Origin: Arthrobacter sp. 9V
GTDB lineage: Bacteria > Actinomycetota > Actinomycetes > Actinomycetales > Micrococcaceae
Direction: 5' to 3'
DNA: 34,512 bases
NCBI RefSeq assembly: GCF_902506065.1
Contig: NZ_LR732912.1
Coordinates: forward strand, 710,518 to 745,029
Under the pieces are notes generated by a model. It did no database searches, had not been told where the DNA came from, and was given only the letters and a program-made list of their open reading frames with translations. The first letter of the stretch is position 1. The number at the start of each line of letters is the position of its first letter. The position numbers were made by a program, and so were the translations under genes. Below are positions 15,158 to 22,938 of the stretch, in pieces.

Positions 15158-16105
15158 TTAGCTGCGAGGCGTGAGCGTCAGGAGTACTGCTTCGGGGCGG
15201 CACGCGATGCGGACCGGGGCGAAGCGTGAGGTGCCTATACCGCCTGAGACGTTCACCGGCGTCGTGAAGCTGTCACTTTCCCAATCGTGGAGGCCCTTGG
15301 CACGCCAATTGGGGAGATCGCAGTTGGCTACCAGCGCGCCATAGCCGGGGATGCAGATTTGGCCGCCGTGCGTGTGACCGGCCAGGATCAGGTCTGCTCC
15401 GGCCTCGGTGAAGTGGTCCAATACGCGTTGGTACGGAGCGTGAATGACGGCCACCTTCAGGTGAGGGCGGGCGTCTTGGTTGACTGTACCGCGGGGCCAG
15501 CCAGCGTAGCGTTCGCGGCCCAAGTGCGGATCATCAACTCCGGAGAAATCGAATCGCAAACCGTTCAGCACCACTGACTGGGCACGGTTGGTGAGGTCTA
15601 TCCAGCCGCCCATACCGAACGCGGAGCGAAGTTTTGGCCAGTCCAAGGCGATGGGATCGGTCCGCATTCGGGAAGGACCGCGGAAGTAACCCGCCGGATT
15701 CTTGATCCGGGGAGCGTAGTAGTCGTTTGAGCCCGGAACGAAAACCCCCGGGAACTCCAGCAGAGGCCGCAGGGCCTGGACCAGGGGATCGATGGCCTTG
15801 GCGTGGCTCAGGTTATCGCCGGTATTGACCACGAGGTCAGGCTTCAGATCCGCCAGCGATTGCAGCCACTGTGTCTTTTTGTCTTGCCCGGGGACGAAGT
15901 GAATATCGCTTAGGTGCAGGACACGGAGCGGCTTGGAGCCCTCCGGAAGAATGGGCAGGGTTTCGTGACGGACCTCGAACTGGTCCTTCTCCCACCAACC
16001 GTAAGCGGCGGCCGCCGCTCCTACTGCTGCGCCGACTGAAGCAGTGACGGCGAAACCGCGCCCGACAGTGCGGACGCGGTTTGCCAAGGAATCTCTAAAC
16101 GTCAT
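15158..16105 (-). CDS. Membrane-anchored metallophosphoesterase
   Basis: A 315-aa calcineurin-like phosphoesterase. Residues 17-37 form one Ala/Gly-rich hydrophobic segment, probably a membrane anchor. Metal-binding motifs follow in order: SDIH (D67, H69), NTGDN, GSNDYY (the GNHD motif with Ser for the usual Asn and Asn for His), VIHAPY and GHTHGGQ. Such proteins hydrolyse phosphodiesters, often envelope lipids or nucleotides; the YkuE/YaeI type acts near the membrane. Its ATG is 2 nt after the PBP stop, so translation is coupled to the peptidoglycan synthase, suggesting an envelope role. Substrate unknown. Confidence 0.85.
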   Translation of the reverse strand: MTFRDSLANRVRTVGRGFAVTASVGAAVGAAAAAYGWWEKDQFEVRHETLPILPEGSKPLRVLHLSDIHFVPGQDKKTQWLQSLADLKPDLVVNTGDNLSHAKAIDPLVQALRPLLEFPGVFVPGSNDYYAPRIKNPAGYFRGPSRMRTDPIALDWPKLRSAFGMGGWIDLTNRAQSVVLNGLRFDFSGVDDPHLGRERYAGWPRGTVNQDARPHLKVAVIHAPYQRVLDHFTEAGADLILAGHTHGGQICIPGYGALVANCDLPNWRAKGLHDWESDSFTTPVNVSGGIGTSRFAPVRIACRPEAVLLTLTPRS

Positions 16106-16107
16106 GG

Positions 16108-18390
16108 TCAGTTCTTATTACCGTTGCCGTTGTTACCGTTCCCGCTGTTGCCGTTGCCCGAGGAAGGGGCAGGGTTCGGCGCCGTGGACGGAGTGTTGTT
16201 CCGCTGGGGTGCGGGAGCCGTACCGAGGAGGTTGGACGGCGGCTGCTGGAACGGGTTGGTTCCGTACGCAGGCGCAACCGCCAGCATGTAGTTGGTGAAC
16301 TGCGGGCCGGCGATCATGTAACCGTCGATGGCCTTGTAGAACTGGCCGTTCACTGTGAGGTTGCGGCCATAGCGCGACTGATCGGCCAAGGGATCGCCGA
16401 ACCAGGAAGCCGTTGCCAAACCTGAGGTGTAGCCGACAACCCACGTGGAACCGTTGGTGTCGTTGGTTCCGGTTTTCGCAGCCACCGGGAAATTCTTGGA
16501 GTTCAAGGCGGGACGGATCAACGAGCCCGAGCCTTCATCCAGCACCTTGCCCATGGCGTAGGCCACGCCGCGTGCCACTTCAGGCTTCACCGCATCCTTA
16601 CAGCTGGAGGACTGGGCCGGAAGCTGGGCGCCGGACTGGTCTTTCACCGAGGTGATGGCAATGGGCTCGCAGTACTTGCCGTCAGCTGCGAAGGTTGCAA
16701 ATGATGCAGCCATGGTCAGCGGAGCAGTCTGGGTGGACCCAATCAGGTTGGCCAGCGTGGTCATGGGGACCTTGGGGTTCGGGTCCGTGATCTTGCCGGT
16801 CTCGTCCCGGGAAGGGAGGCCCCCGTGGATGCCTGTGGCATCGACGATTCCCTGGATGCCGCAGAGATCCACCTGAGCTGCTGAGGCAAAGGTCGCCGTG
16901 TTGATGGAGTTCTTGAGGCCATAAAGCACCGTCATGTTGCGGTAGTAACCGTCATCAGAGTTCTGAAGGTCGATGGTGCCATTGCTTGCGTCATACCAAC
17001 CATTTGTCGGCGTGGGGCACGTGTTTTTCCAAGGGAAATTCTGTGGGTACCTGCGAACTGCCGCGTTGACGTTTTGGTTCATCGACTTACCCTCGTTCAG
17101 CCACTCGGCGAACGTGAACGGTTTCATGGTTGAACCGGGCTGGAACCCGCCGATGCCGTTGAGGTCGTTGCCGTTGGCGTCCAGGACGTCCACGTTGAAG
17201 TTTTGTGTCTGATCGAACTTGCCCTCTTGGGGAAGCCAAACAGTGTTCTGGGCCATGCTCACGATCTGGCCGGTACCCGGCTGAACGGAGACGATCGATG
17301 CGCCCCATTTGTCCGGGTTAGCGCCCGCAGTAGCGTCCACCTGCTGCTGAGCGACGTTCTGCGCCGTCGGATCGAGGGTGGTCTGGATAGTCAGGCCGCC
17401 ACGCTGGACGCGCTTGATGCGCTCTTCAGTGGTGTCACCGTAGGCCGGGTTGTTGAAGAGCAGGTGGAGCACGTAGTCGCAGAAGTACGGGGCCATGGTG
17501 GCGTAAGCGCAGCCTTGACGGGCCGGGGTGACCTGCGTGGTGACCGGGGTGGCAACAGCTTCGTCATACTGCGCCTGGGTGATCTTGCCTTGGTTGACCA
17601 TGGCGGCGAGCACCAGGTCCCGACGCACCTTCGCGTTATCCGGGTTCGCAATGGGATCGAAGGCGGACGGGCTGTTCACGAGGCCGGCCAGGAGGGCGGC
17701 CTGCGGAAGCGTCAGGTTCTTGGCCGTTGTGCTGAAGAAGAACTTCGAAGCGGCTTCAATGCCGTAGGCGTCACGGTTGAAGAAGACAATGTTGAGGTAA
17801 CCCTCAAGGATCTGCTCCTTGGAGAACTTCTTCTCCAGCGCGATGGCAAGCTTCATTTCACGGAGCTTGTCGCCCACGCCTTTGCCGCCGCCGTTGAGCT
17901 TGACGTCTTCTTCCCTGTCCGCTGCAACGAGGGATTCGTTGATGACGTTGTTCACGTACTGCTGCGTGATGGTGGATGCGCCCTGCTTGTTGCCGCGGGC
18001 GGTGCTCACCAGTGCTCGCATGATGCCTGTGGTGTCAATGCCGCCGTGCTCATAAAAACGGCTGTCCTCGATAGCGATGACAGCGTCCTTGATGAACGGG
18101 CTCATTTGATCCAGCGGAACCTTGGTCCGGTTCTCTGCGTAGATCGAGGCGATCGGCGTACCGTCCTTCGCCAGGATGGTGGTGTTCTGGCTGGGCGGAT
18201 CCACCTGGAGTTCTGCCGGCAGAGTGTCAAAGAACTGAATTGAACCACTGGCGGCACTGCCCGATACGGCGGCTGCGGGGACCAGAAGGCCCGCCACGAG
18301 GACGCCACAAATCGCGCTCACACCAAGGAAGCCTAGAATCTTTCCGAGGGTGGTGGCAGTGTCGAATAGTGGGTTCTTGCGAGTCACCAT
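16108..18390 (-). CDS. Class A penicillin-binding protein (glycosyltransferase/transpeptidase)
   Basis: A 760-aa bifunctional peptidoglycan synthase counted from the ATG at 18390; the open frame to 18462 would add an unlikely extension that overlaps the divergent gene. Residues 16-40 are the membrane anchor. The GT51 domain shows EDSRFYEHGG (E109 catalytic) and GASTITQQ (137-144). The transpeptidase domain has S420-TM-K423, S495-I-N497 and K639-T-G641. The C-terminus is a Pro/Asn/Gly/Ser-rich tail after about residue 720. It polymerises and crosslinks lipid II outside the membrane. It is divergent by 37 bp from the DUF4177 gene and coupled to the metallophosphoesterase. Confidence 0.93.
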   Translation of the reverse strand: MVTRKNPLFDTATTLGKILGFLGVSAICGVLVAGLLVPAAAVSGSAASGSIQFFDTLPAELQVDPPSQNTTILAKDGTPIASIYAENRTKVPLDQMSPFIKDAVIAIEDSRFYEHGGIDTTGIMRALVSTARGNKQGASTITQQYVNNVINESLVAADREEDVKLNGGGKGVGDKLREMKLAIALEKKFSKEQILEGYLNIVFFNRDAYGIEAASKFFFSTTAKNLTLPQAALLAGLVNSPSAFDPIANPDNAKVRRDLVLAAMVNQGKITQAQYDEAVATPVTTQVTPARQGCAYATMAPYFCDYVLHLLFNNPAYGDTTEERIKRVQRGGLTIQTTLDPTAQNVAQQQVDATAGANPDKWGASIVSVQPGTGQIVSMAQNTVWLPQEGKFDQTQNFNVDVLDANGNDLNGIGGFQPGSTMKPFTFAEWLNEGKSMNQNVNAAVRRYPQNFPWKNTCPTPTNGWYDASNGTIDLQNSDDGYYRNMTVLYGLKNSINTATFASAAQVDLCGIQGIVDATGIHGGLPSRDETGKITDPNPKVPMTTLANLIGSTQTAPLTMAASFATFAADGKYCEPIAITSVKDQSGAQLPAQSSSCKDAVKPEVARGVAYAMGKVLDEGSGSLIRPALNSKNFPVAAKTGTNDTNGSTWVVGYTSGLATASWFGDPLADQSRYGRNLTVNGQFYKAIDGYMIAGPQFTNYMLAVAPAYGTNPFQQPPSNLLGTAPAPQRNNTPSTAPNPAPSSGNGNSGNGNNGNGNKN

Positions 18391-18414
18391 GTTTTCCAGT
18401 TTACCGGCAAGGGC

Positions 18415-18420
18415 TAGGCT
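18415..18420 (+). promoter_or_regulatory. -10 box for a leaderless DUF4177 transcript
   Basis: TAGGCT followed by 7 nt and then the ATG at 18428. No Shine-Dalgarno is present. The whole space between this gene and the divergent PBP is only 37 bp, so both promoters overlap. Confidence 0.5.
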
Positions 18421-18427
18421 TTCTGTC

Positions 18428-18583
18428 ATGACCAAATGGGAGTACGCCACGATTCCGCTCATTATTCACGCTACAAAGCAGATCCTGGACCAGTGGGGCG
18501 AGGACGGCTGGGAGCTCGTCCAGGTTGTCGGTGGACCCGATGGCAAAGGCCTCGTTGCATACCTGAAGAGGGAGAAGCAGTAA
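18428..18583 (+). CDS. DUF4177-like small protein
   Basis: A 51-aa protein, MTKWEYATIPLI at the start, then DQWGEDGWELVQVVGGPDG. The WEY...GWELV pattern is that of the small DUF4177 family, whose function is unknown. The ATG at 18428 was chosen because the family starts there and a -10 box lies 7 nt before it; upstream in-frame codons overlap the PBP gene. It is 2 nt ahead of the RidA gene. Its tight clustering with a PBP and RidA is common in actinobacteria as I recall. Confidence 0.75.
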   Translation: MTKWEYATIPLIIHATKQILDQWGEDGWELVQVVGGPDGKGLVAYLKREKQ

Positions 18584-18585
18584 TC

Positions 18586-19122
18586 ATGACAACCCCCGCA
18601 GAAACCACGTCTGCCGCGGAATCCGGTGCCCCCACGTCTGCTGTTGAGCAGCGTCTGGCCGAGCTCGGATTGACCCTCCCCGAGGTAGCCGCGCCCGTTG
18701 CTGACTACGTCCCCGCCATCGTCTCCGGCAACTACGTCTACACCTCCGGACAGCTGCCGTTTATTAACGGCAAACTCGAAGCTACGGGCAAGGTTTCCCT
18801 CGGCGAGTTGGGCACGTCCGACGAGCCCACCGTTGACCCTGAAGACGCCAAGCGCTACGCAGCCATTTGCGCCATCAACGCCCTCGCCGCGGTCAAGAGC
18901 GTCATCGGCGATCTCGACCGCGTCACCCGCATCGTCAAGGTTGTGGGTTTCGTATCCTCCGAGTCCACCTTCACCGGCCAGCCCGGTGTCATCAATGGTG
19001 CATCGGAGCTCCTCGGACAGGTATTCGGCGACGCCGGCAAGCACGCACGCTCCGCCGTCGGCGTTTCTGTCCTGCCGCTCGACTCTCCTGTTGAAGTCGA
19101 GCTCATCGCTGAATTCAGCTAA
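18586..19122 (+). CDS. RidA/YjgF-family enamine/imine deaminase
   Basis: A 178-aa protein with an N-terminal extension of about 20 Ala/Thr/Ser residues ahead of the RidA fold. Motifs: GNYVYTSGQLPF (about 48-59), INALAAVKSVIGDLDRV, and the C-terminal HARSAVGVSVLPLDSPVEVE, where the Arg in HARSA is the substrate-binding arginine of the family. RidA proteins hydrolyse reactive 2-aminoacrylate and similar enamines made by PLP enzymes. The ATG at 18586 follows GGGAGAAG and lies 2 nt after the DUF4177 stop. Length and motifs suggest a longer RidA subfamily; whether it is a true deaminase is likely but not certain. Confidence 0.85.
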   Translation: MTTPAETTSAAESGAPTSAVEQRLAELGLTLPEVAAPVADYVPAIVSGNYVYTSGQLPFINGKLEATGKVSLGELGTSDEPTVDPEDAKRYAAICAINALAAVKSVIGDLDRVTRIVKVVGFVSSESTFTGQPGVINGASELLGQVFGDAGKHARSAVGVSVLPLDSPVEVELIAEFS

Positions 19123-19139
19123 GGAACCGGTTCACCCAA

Positions 19140-20051
19140 TTGCCGCAGCTTGCCCGCCGTCTGTTTGTACTGCCCCCCGAACTCGAAGGGGCAGCACGAA
19201 ACTGGCTTGAGCTTGGCGAACGGACCCCCAGGGCCGCACGCTACGCCTCCTCCGTTGTGTTGTTGCGCGATTCGCCCACCGGCTTGGAAACCTGGCTTGG
19301 ATACAGGCCTGGTTCCTCGCCGTTGGGCGTCGTAGCGTTTCCAGGTGGTTCTTTGGACCCCTCCGACGACGACCCCGTAGGTTGGTTGGGCCCCTCACCG
19401 CAGCATTGGGCTGAGCAGATGGGGACGGACGACGTCGGTCTCGCCCGCCGCCACGTGGTGGGCGCCATCCGTGAACTCTTCGAAGAAACGGGTGTCTTGC
19501 TCGCAGGCCCTGATGCTTCGTCCACCGTGGAAGCGAACTCCACCGTCGACTGGATGCGGGCCCGTGAAGCCGTGGCAGCCCAGGAGAAGTCCTTCACGGA
19601 GATGCTTTCCAAACGCGGACTGTCCCTCCGGACCGACCTCCTGAAACCCCTGGTGAACTGGCTCAGCCCGGACTTTGCGCACGCGCGATTCAACACCCGG
19701 TACTTCGCGGCCACCGTCCCCGTGAACCAGCAGCCCAGCATCCTGGGCAGCAAGGGCGTGTGGGGCCGCTGGGTGTGTGCCGCCCAAGCCATTGCCATGC
19801 GGGACACCCCGGCTCTTGGTGATGAAATAGGCCAGGAGAACACCGTGGGCCTTAAGCTGGGCGAGCTCCTGGTGCCGGGCTCGGAAATCATGCTCGAAAA
19901 GATGGCCAATGCCAACGGCTGCATCGCCTACCTGAGCTACAAGCGCAAATCCCACGTGTACCAGGCGAAACTGGTGGACGAGGGCGGAATCCTGATGCTC
20001 GAGGTCGAAGCCGCCCGCACCGTGGCCGGAGAGCCCCAGCGCGAACGGTAG
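19140..20051 (+). CDS. NUDIX hydrolase
   Basis: A 303-aa protein from a TTG at 19140, with AAGGAA upstream. The NUDIX core is FPGGSLDPSDDD with GAIRELFEETGVLL further on, giving the REXXEEXG part of the box; an insertion separates it from the leading GG, so the box is stretched. The layout resembles RNU- or coenzyme A-type long NUDIX proteins. They cleave nucleoside diphosphates linked to another group; the substrate is not readable. It follows RidA by 17 nt and closes that operon. No terminator is seen, but a 32-bp tandem repeat begins at its stop codon. Confidence 0.85.
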   Translation: MPQLARRLFVLPPELEGAARNWLELGERTPRAARYASSVVLLRDSPTGLETWLGYRPGSSPLGVVAFPGGSLDPSDDDPVGWLGPSPQHWAEQMGTDDVGLARRHVVGAIRELFEETGVLLAGPDASSTVEANSTVDWMRAREAVAAQEKSFTEMLSKRGLSLRTDLLKPLVNWLSPDFAHARFNTRYFAATVPVNQQPSILGSKGVWGRWVCAAQAIAMRDTPALGDEIGQENTVGLKLGELLVPGSEIMLEKMANANGCIAYLSYKRKSHVYQAKLVDEGGILMLEVEAARTVAGEPQRER

Positions 20052-20166
20052 GACCCTCGCTCACTATCCTCGGGCTTAAACCGGACCCTCGCTCACGTCC
20101 CTCGGGCTTAAACCGAACCCTCGCTCACGTCCCTCGGGTTTGAGCCGCACGCTCGCTCACCCGGGG
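20051..20166. repeat. 32-bp tandem repeat, about 3.6 copies
   Basis: Units start at 20051, 20083, 20115 and 20147 (the last partial), exactly 32 bp apart, each built on GACCCTCGCTCACGTCCCTC followed by GGGCTTAAACC. Units 1 and 2 differ at only three adjacent positions. The same element in reverse orientation occurs at 22881-22938. Here the array lies between the NUDIX stop and the aroQ stop, and its last unit ends about 5 bp from the aroQ TAA. Confidence 0.9.
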
Positions 20167-20171
20167 AAGCG

Positions 20172-20636
20172 TTAGACGGAGTCAGCCAAGTAATCGATGG
20201 CCAGCTTGTAGCCCAGCACACCCGCGCCCACGATGATCGCGGTGCACACACCCGACAAGTACGAGTGGTGGCGGAACTCCTCCCGCTGGTGCACGTTGGT
20301 GATGTGGACCTCGACGGCGGGCAGCTGCACAGCCGCCAGGGCGTCGCGAAGGGCCACGGAGGTGTGCGTGTAGGCGCCGGCGTTGATCACAATCCCGACG
20401 GCGGTGCCTCGGGCCGCGTGGATGGCGTCCAGGAGGTCTCCCTCATGGTTGGACTGAACGCAGTCAACAGTGAACCCATGGGCGGCCGCTGCACTCATGG
20501 CGAGTTGCTCCACATCGGCCAAGGTGGACGTGCCGTACTTCTCCGGTTCGCGGGTGCCCAAAAGGTTCAGGTTGGGCCCGTTGATGACAAGGATGGTGCC
20601 GCGACCGGTTTCGGTGGCAGGAGTGGCTTCAGTCAT
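20172..20636 (-). CDS. aroQ: Type II 3-dehydroquinate dehydratase
   Basis: A 154-aa enzyme converting 3-dehydroquinate to 3-dehydroshikimate in the shikimate pathway. Motifs: [17 protein letters not shown] (19-35) with catalytic R29 and Y34, [29 protein letters not shown], and [17 protein letters not shown] with catalytic H111. The ATG at 20636 follows GGGAG. A TATAGAT near 20645-20651 on the complement may be its own -10 box. It lies downstream of the MarP protease gene on the same strand with a 94-nt gap. Length is normal with a short N-terminal extension. Confidence 0.95.
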   Translation of the reverse strand: MTEATPATETGRGTILVINGPNLNLLGTREPEKYGTSTLADVEQLAMSAAAAHGFTVDCVQSNHEGDLLDAIHAARGTAVGIVINAGAYTHTSVALRDALAAVQLPAVEVHITNVHQREEFRHHSYLSGVCTAIIVGAGVLGYKLAIDYLADSV

Positions 20637-20730
20637 GGCTCCCAATCTATAGCCGGTGCGTGAGCGGGCGGGAATTGTGCTCGCTCCGTGAGCACGCCGC
20701 GCCGGAAAACACCCACGATGCGGTGATCCG

Positions 20731-21915
20731 TTACTTACGGGTGCACTGACCGGCCGAGACGGCGCTGCTGAGGCCCGGAGCCTGTGCAGCCACCGGTTCC
20801 AGGTCCTCCATGGTGAGCGCGAAGCCCAAGGCGGCATCAGTAGTGGTCTTCGCAAAGATCAACCCAGCTACCTGTCCCTGCATGGTCAGCAACGGACCAC
20901 CGGAGTTGCCCGGCTGAACATCGCCTGCCAGCCTGTACACCTGCTCTGGCGAAGGATTGTTGCCATAAATATCCGGAACCAGAATGGTCGAAATACCCTG
21001 AACACTGGCCGGCTTGGATTGGAACGGACCGCCGTGCGGATACCCGGCAAAAGCGGCCGGGCTGCCCGCGGGGAGGTCGCCGCTCAAGGGCAGCGGGGTG
21101 GATTGCAGTCCATCCACGGCCAGAACTGCAATGTCCCGCTGGGAGTCGAAGTACACCACCCGCCCCGGCAACGCACCGCCGTCGGGCACTTCCACCACCG
21201 GCTGCGACACGCCCGCCACAACGTGCGCGTTGGTGACGACTCGCCCGGGCGAGACAACAAACCCGGAACCTGTCTGGTTCTGCCCGCATTCGAAGGCGGT
21301 GCCCGCGATCTTAAGGACGGACTCGGCGGCCTGGTTCAGGGCGGGGGTGTTTGTTGACTCATTGGGGACAGGCACCGGCGTGACGGGTCCAATTCCCTCA
21401 ATGAGCTTGGGAATACCGTCCCCGATCACCGTGGAACGCAGCTGGGCCATGGTGCTCTTGACGGGCGTGGGGGTCAGGTTGTCTATGTAGCGAATGACGC
21501 GCGACTCAGCCAGTTGCTGCGAAACGAACGGCACACCCAGCGAACTGATGCTGAAGGCGAGCATGGACATCACCAGCGCCGCCACCACCACGCTCACCAC
21601 ACCACCGATCAGCCGGTCCACGGCATGCAAAGGCTTGATCCGCACGGCGTGGCGGATTTTTCGCCCGATCATGGTGCCCAGTCCGTGCCCTAAAGCAATG
21701 AGCACGACGGCGGCGCCCACCGTGGCGGTTAGCCTCCACCCCGAGTCGGTCACCCAACCGCTGACGAGCGGAACAGCCATGAAGGCCGCAATGGCACCGA
21801 TGACGAATCCTGCGATTCCACCGAGTGTGACCATGAAGCCATTGCGGAGGCCATAGATCAGGTAGGACAGGAGCATCAATATCAATGCCAAATCCAATAT
21901 CGTCAAGCCAAACAC
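20731..21915 (-). CDS. MarP-like membrane serine protease (CvpA domain plus trypsin domain)
   Basis: 394 aa from a GTG at 21915, chosen because GAGGAG lies 5 nt before it; the TTG 3 nt upstream is too close. Residues 1-125 hold four hydrophobic segments forming a CvpA-like domain. The C-terminal half is a trypsin-like protease with TNAHVV (H231), SQRDIAVL (D261) and GNSGGP (S338). C210 and C391 match by position the disulfide of the Mycobacterium tuberculosis MarP, whose triad is H235/D264/S343 as I recall. MarP is periplasmic, supports acid and oxidative stress survival, and acts on cell-wall enzymes. It is divergent from the Crp gene, as in other actinobacteria. Confidence 0.9.
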   Translation of the reverse strand: MFGLTILDLALILMLLSYLIYGLRNGFMVTLGGIAGFVIGAIAAFMAVPLVSGWVTDSGWRLTATVGAAVVLIALGHGLGTMIGRKIRHAVRIKPLHAVDRLIGGVVSVVVAALVMSMLAFSISSLGVPFVSQQLAESRVIRYIDNLTPTPVKSTMAQLRSTVIGDGIPKLIEGIGPVTPVPVPNESTNTPALNQAAESVLKIAGTAFECGQNQTGSGFVVSPGRVVTNAHVVAGVSQPVVEVPDGGALPGRVVYFDSQRDIAVLAVDGLQSTPLPLSGDLPAGSPAAFAGYPHGGPFQSKPASVQGISTILVPDIYGNNPSPEQVYRLAGDVQPGNSGGPLLTMQGQVAGLIFAKTTTDAALGFALTMEDLEPVAAQAPGLSSAVSAGQCTRK

Positions 21916-22149
21916 CAATGCTCCTCATAGCCGGGTAGCGCCAATTCTAGATGTCCACCCTGACAGCAAACCGTTAGTCCGGTCACGGTAAGGAGCCGTT
22001 TATGCCGCTCTAAAAGGCTTCAGTGTGGGTCGGATCGCCCGAAAACCGCGCCATTTCAGCGTTTCACGTGCCAAGTACGTCACAGAAGCTTAAAAATTCT
22101 GAAACAATGGCCTGAGCGCCACGACCGAAACTTATATTCAGGAGATTTC
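21916..22149. promoter_or_regulatory. Divergent space between marP and crp
   Basis: No gene is visible. TGCCA-AGTACG-TCACA (22069-22084) matches the Crp consensus TGTGA-N6-TCACA at 8 of 10 positions and may be an autoregulatory site. The crp Shine-Dalgarno AGGAG (22140-22144) is well placed. A TATATT at 22133-22138 is too close to that site to serve as its -10. Confidence 0.3.
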
Positions 22150-22827
22150 ATGGACATCGAGGTATTGCGCCGCGCACCCCTCTTCGCCACCCTTGACGAC
22201 GACGCATTCCGCTTGCTGACGGACGAACTCACCGAGGTGGACCTTTCACGTGGAGCTTCGGTGTTCCGCGAAGGCGACCAGGGTGACCAGCTCTACTTCA
22301 TCGTTTCCGGCAAGGTAAAGCTCGGCCGTACGTCCCCTGATGGCCGCGAATCCCTCTTGGCCATCCTCGGCCCGGGTGAGCTCTTCGGCGAGATGGCATT
22401 GTTCGACCCCAGCCCGCGTACCGCTACGGCCACCGCCGTTTCGGAAACCCGCCTGGCCGGGCTCAAGAACGAGAGCCTCAACGCACTGCTCCGCACGCGC
22501 CCCGAGGTTTCCGCGCAGCTGCTCCAGGCTCTGGCCCGCCGTCTTCGCCGGACCAACGACTCCCTTTCCGATCTGGTCTTCTCTGACGTCCCGGGCCGTG
22601 TAGCCAAGGCCCTCCTGGACCTCGCAGACCGCTTCGGTCGTCCCGCTACCGACGGCGTTCTGGTAGCCCACGAGCTCACACAGGAAGAACTGGCGCAGCT
22701 GGTTGGCGCTTCCCGCGAAACCGTGAACAAGGCACTGGCCGAGTTCGTCCAGCGTGGATGGCTCCGCTTGGAGGCCCGCGCTGTGGTGATTTTGGACATG
22801 CAGCGTCTCCGCCAGCGTTCACGCTAA
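22150..22827 (+). CDS. Crp/Fnr-family regulator (GlxR/Crp type)
   Basis: A 225-aa dimeric cAMP-responsive transcription factor. The N-terminal cyclic-nucleotide domain has GPGELFGEMALFDPSPRTAT (74-93), where E81, R90 and T91 are the positions that contact cAMP. A long dimer helix (about 108-135) leads to the winged HTH, with TQEELAQLVGASRETVNKAL (177-196); the RE...K pattern is that of proteins reading TGTGA half-sites. It matches the actinobacterial GlxR/Crp group, including its place beside marP. It is likely the factor acting at the TGTGA-type sites at 15078 and 28553. AGGAG precedes the ATG. Confidence 0.92.
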   Translation: MDIEVLRRAPLFATLDDDAFRLLTDELTEVDLSRGASVFREGDQGDQLYFIVSGKVKLGRTSPDGRESLLAILGPGELFGEMALFDPSPRTATATAVSETRLAGLKNESLNALLRTRPEVSAQLLQALARRLRRTNDSLSDLVFSDVPGRVAKALLDLADRFGRPATDGVLVAHELTQEELAQLVGASRETVNKALAEFVQRGWLRLEARAVVILDMQRLRQRSR

Positions 22828-22835
22828 ACAGCTAC

Positions 22836-22874
22836 GAAAAAGCCGCCCCGGTTGTGAACCGGGGCGGCTTTTTC
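22836..22874. terminator. Bidirectional terminator after crp
   Basis: GAAAAAGCCGCCCCGGTT pairs perfectly with its reverse complement across a GTG loop, giving an 18-bp stem with A- and T-runs at its ends. It starts 8 nt after the crp stop and can also serve the convergent alpha-galactosidase. Confidence 0.95.
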
Positions 22875-22880
22875 ATTCAG

Positions 22881-22938
22881 GCCCGAGGGATGTGAGTGAG
22901 CGTCGGGTTGAAGCCCGAGGGATGTGAGCGAGCGTTAG
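22881..22938. repeat. Second copy of the 32-bp tandem repeat, about 1.8 units
   Basis: GCCCGAGGGATGTGAGTGAG starts at 22881 and recurs at 22913, 32 bp apart. It is the reverse complement of the element at 20051-20166. The second unit runs into the stop codon of the alpha-galactosidase gene (22935-22937). Confidence 0.85.

Noticed and set aside
18391..18462. Upstream extension of the PBP gene to 18462
   Set aside because: It would overlap the start of the divergent DUF4177 gene, and the ATG at 18390 fits the family N-terminus directly before the membrane anchor.
20051..20166. Possible CRISPR array
   Set aside because: The 32-bp units are contiguous and nearly identical throughout, with no unique spacers and no cas genes nearby.
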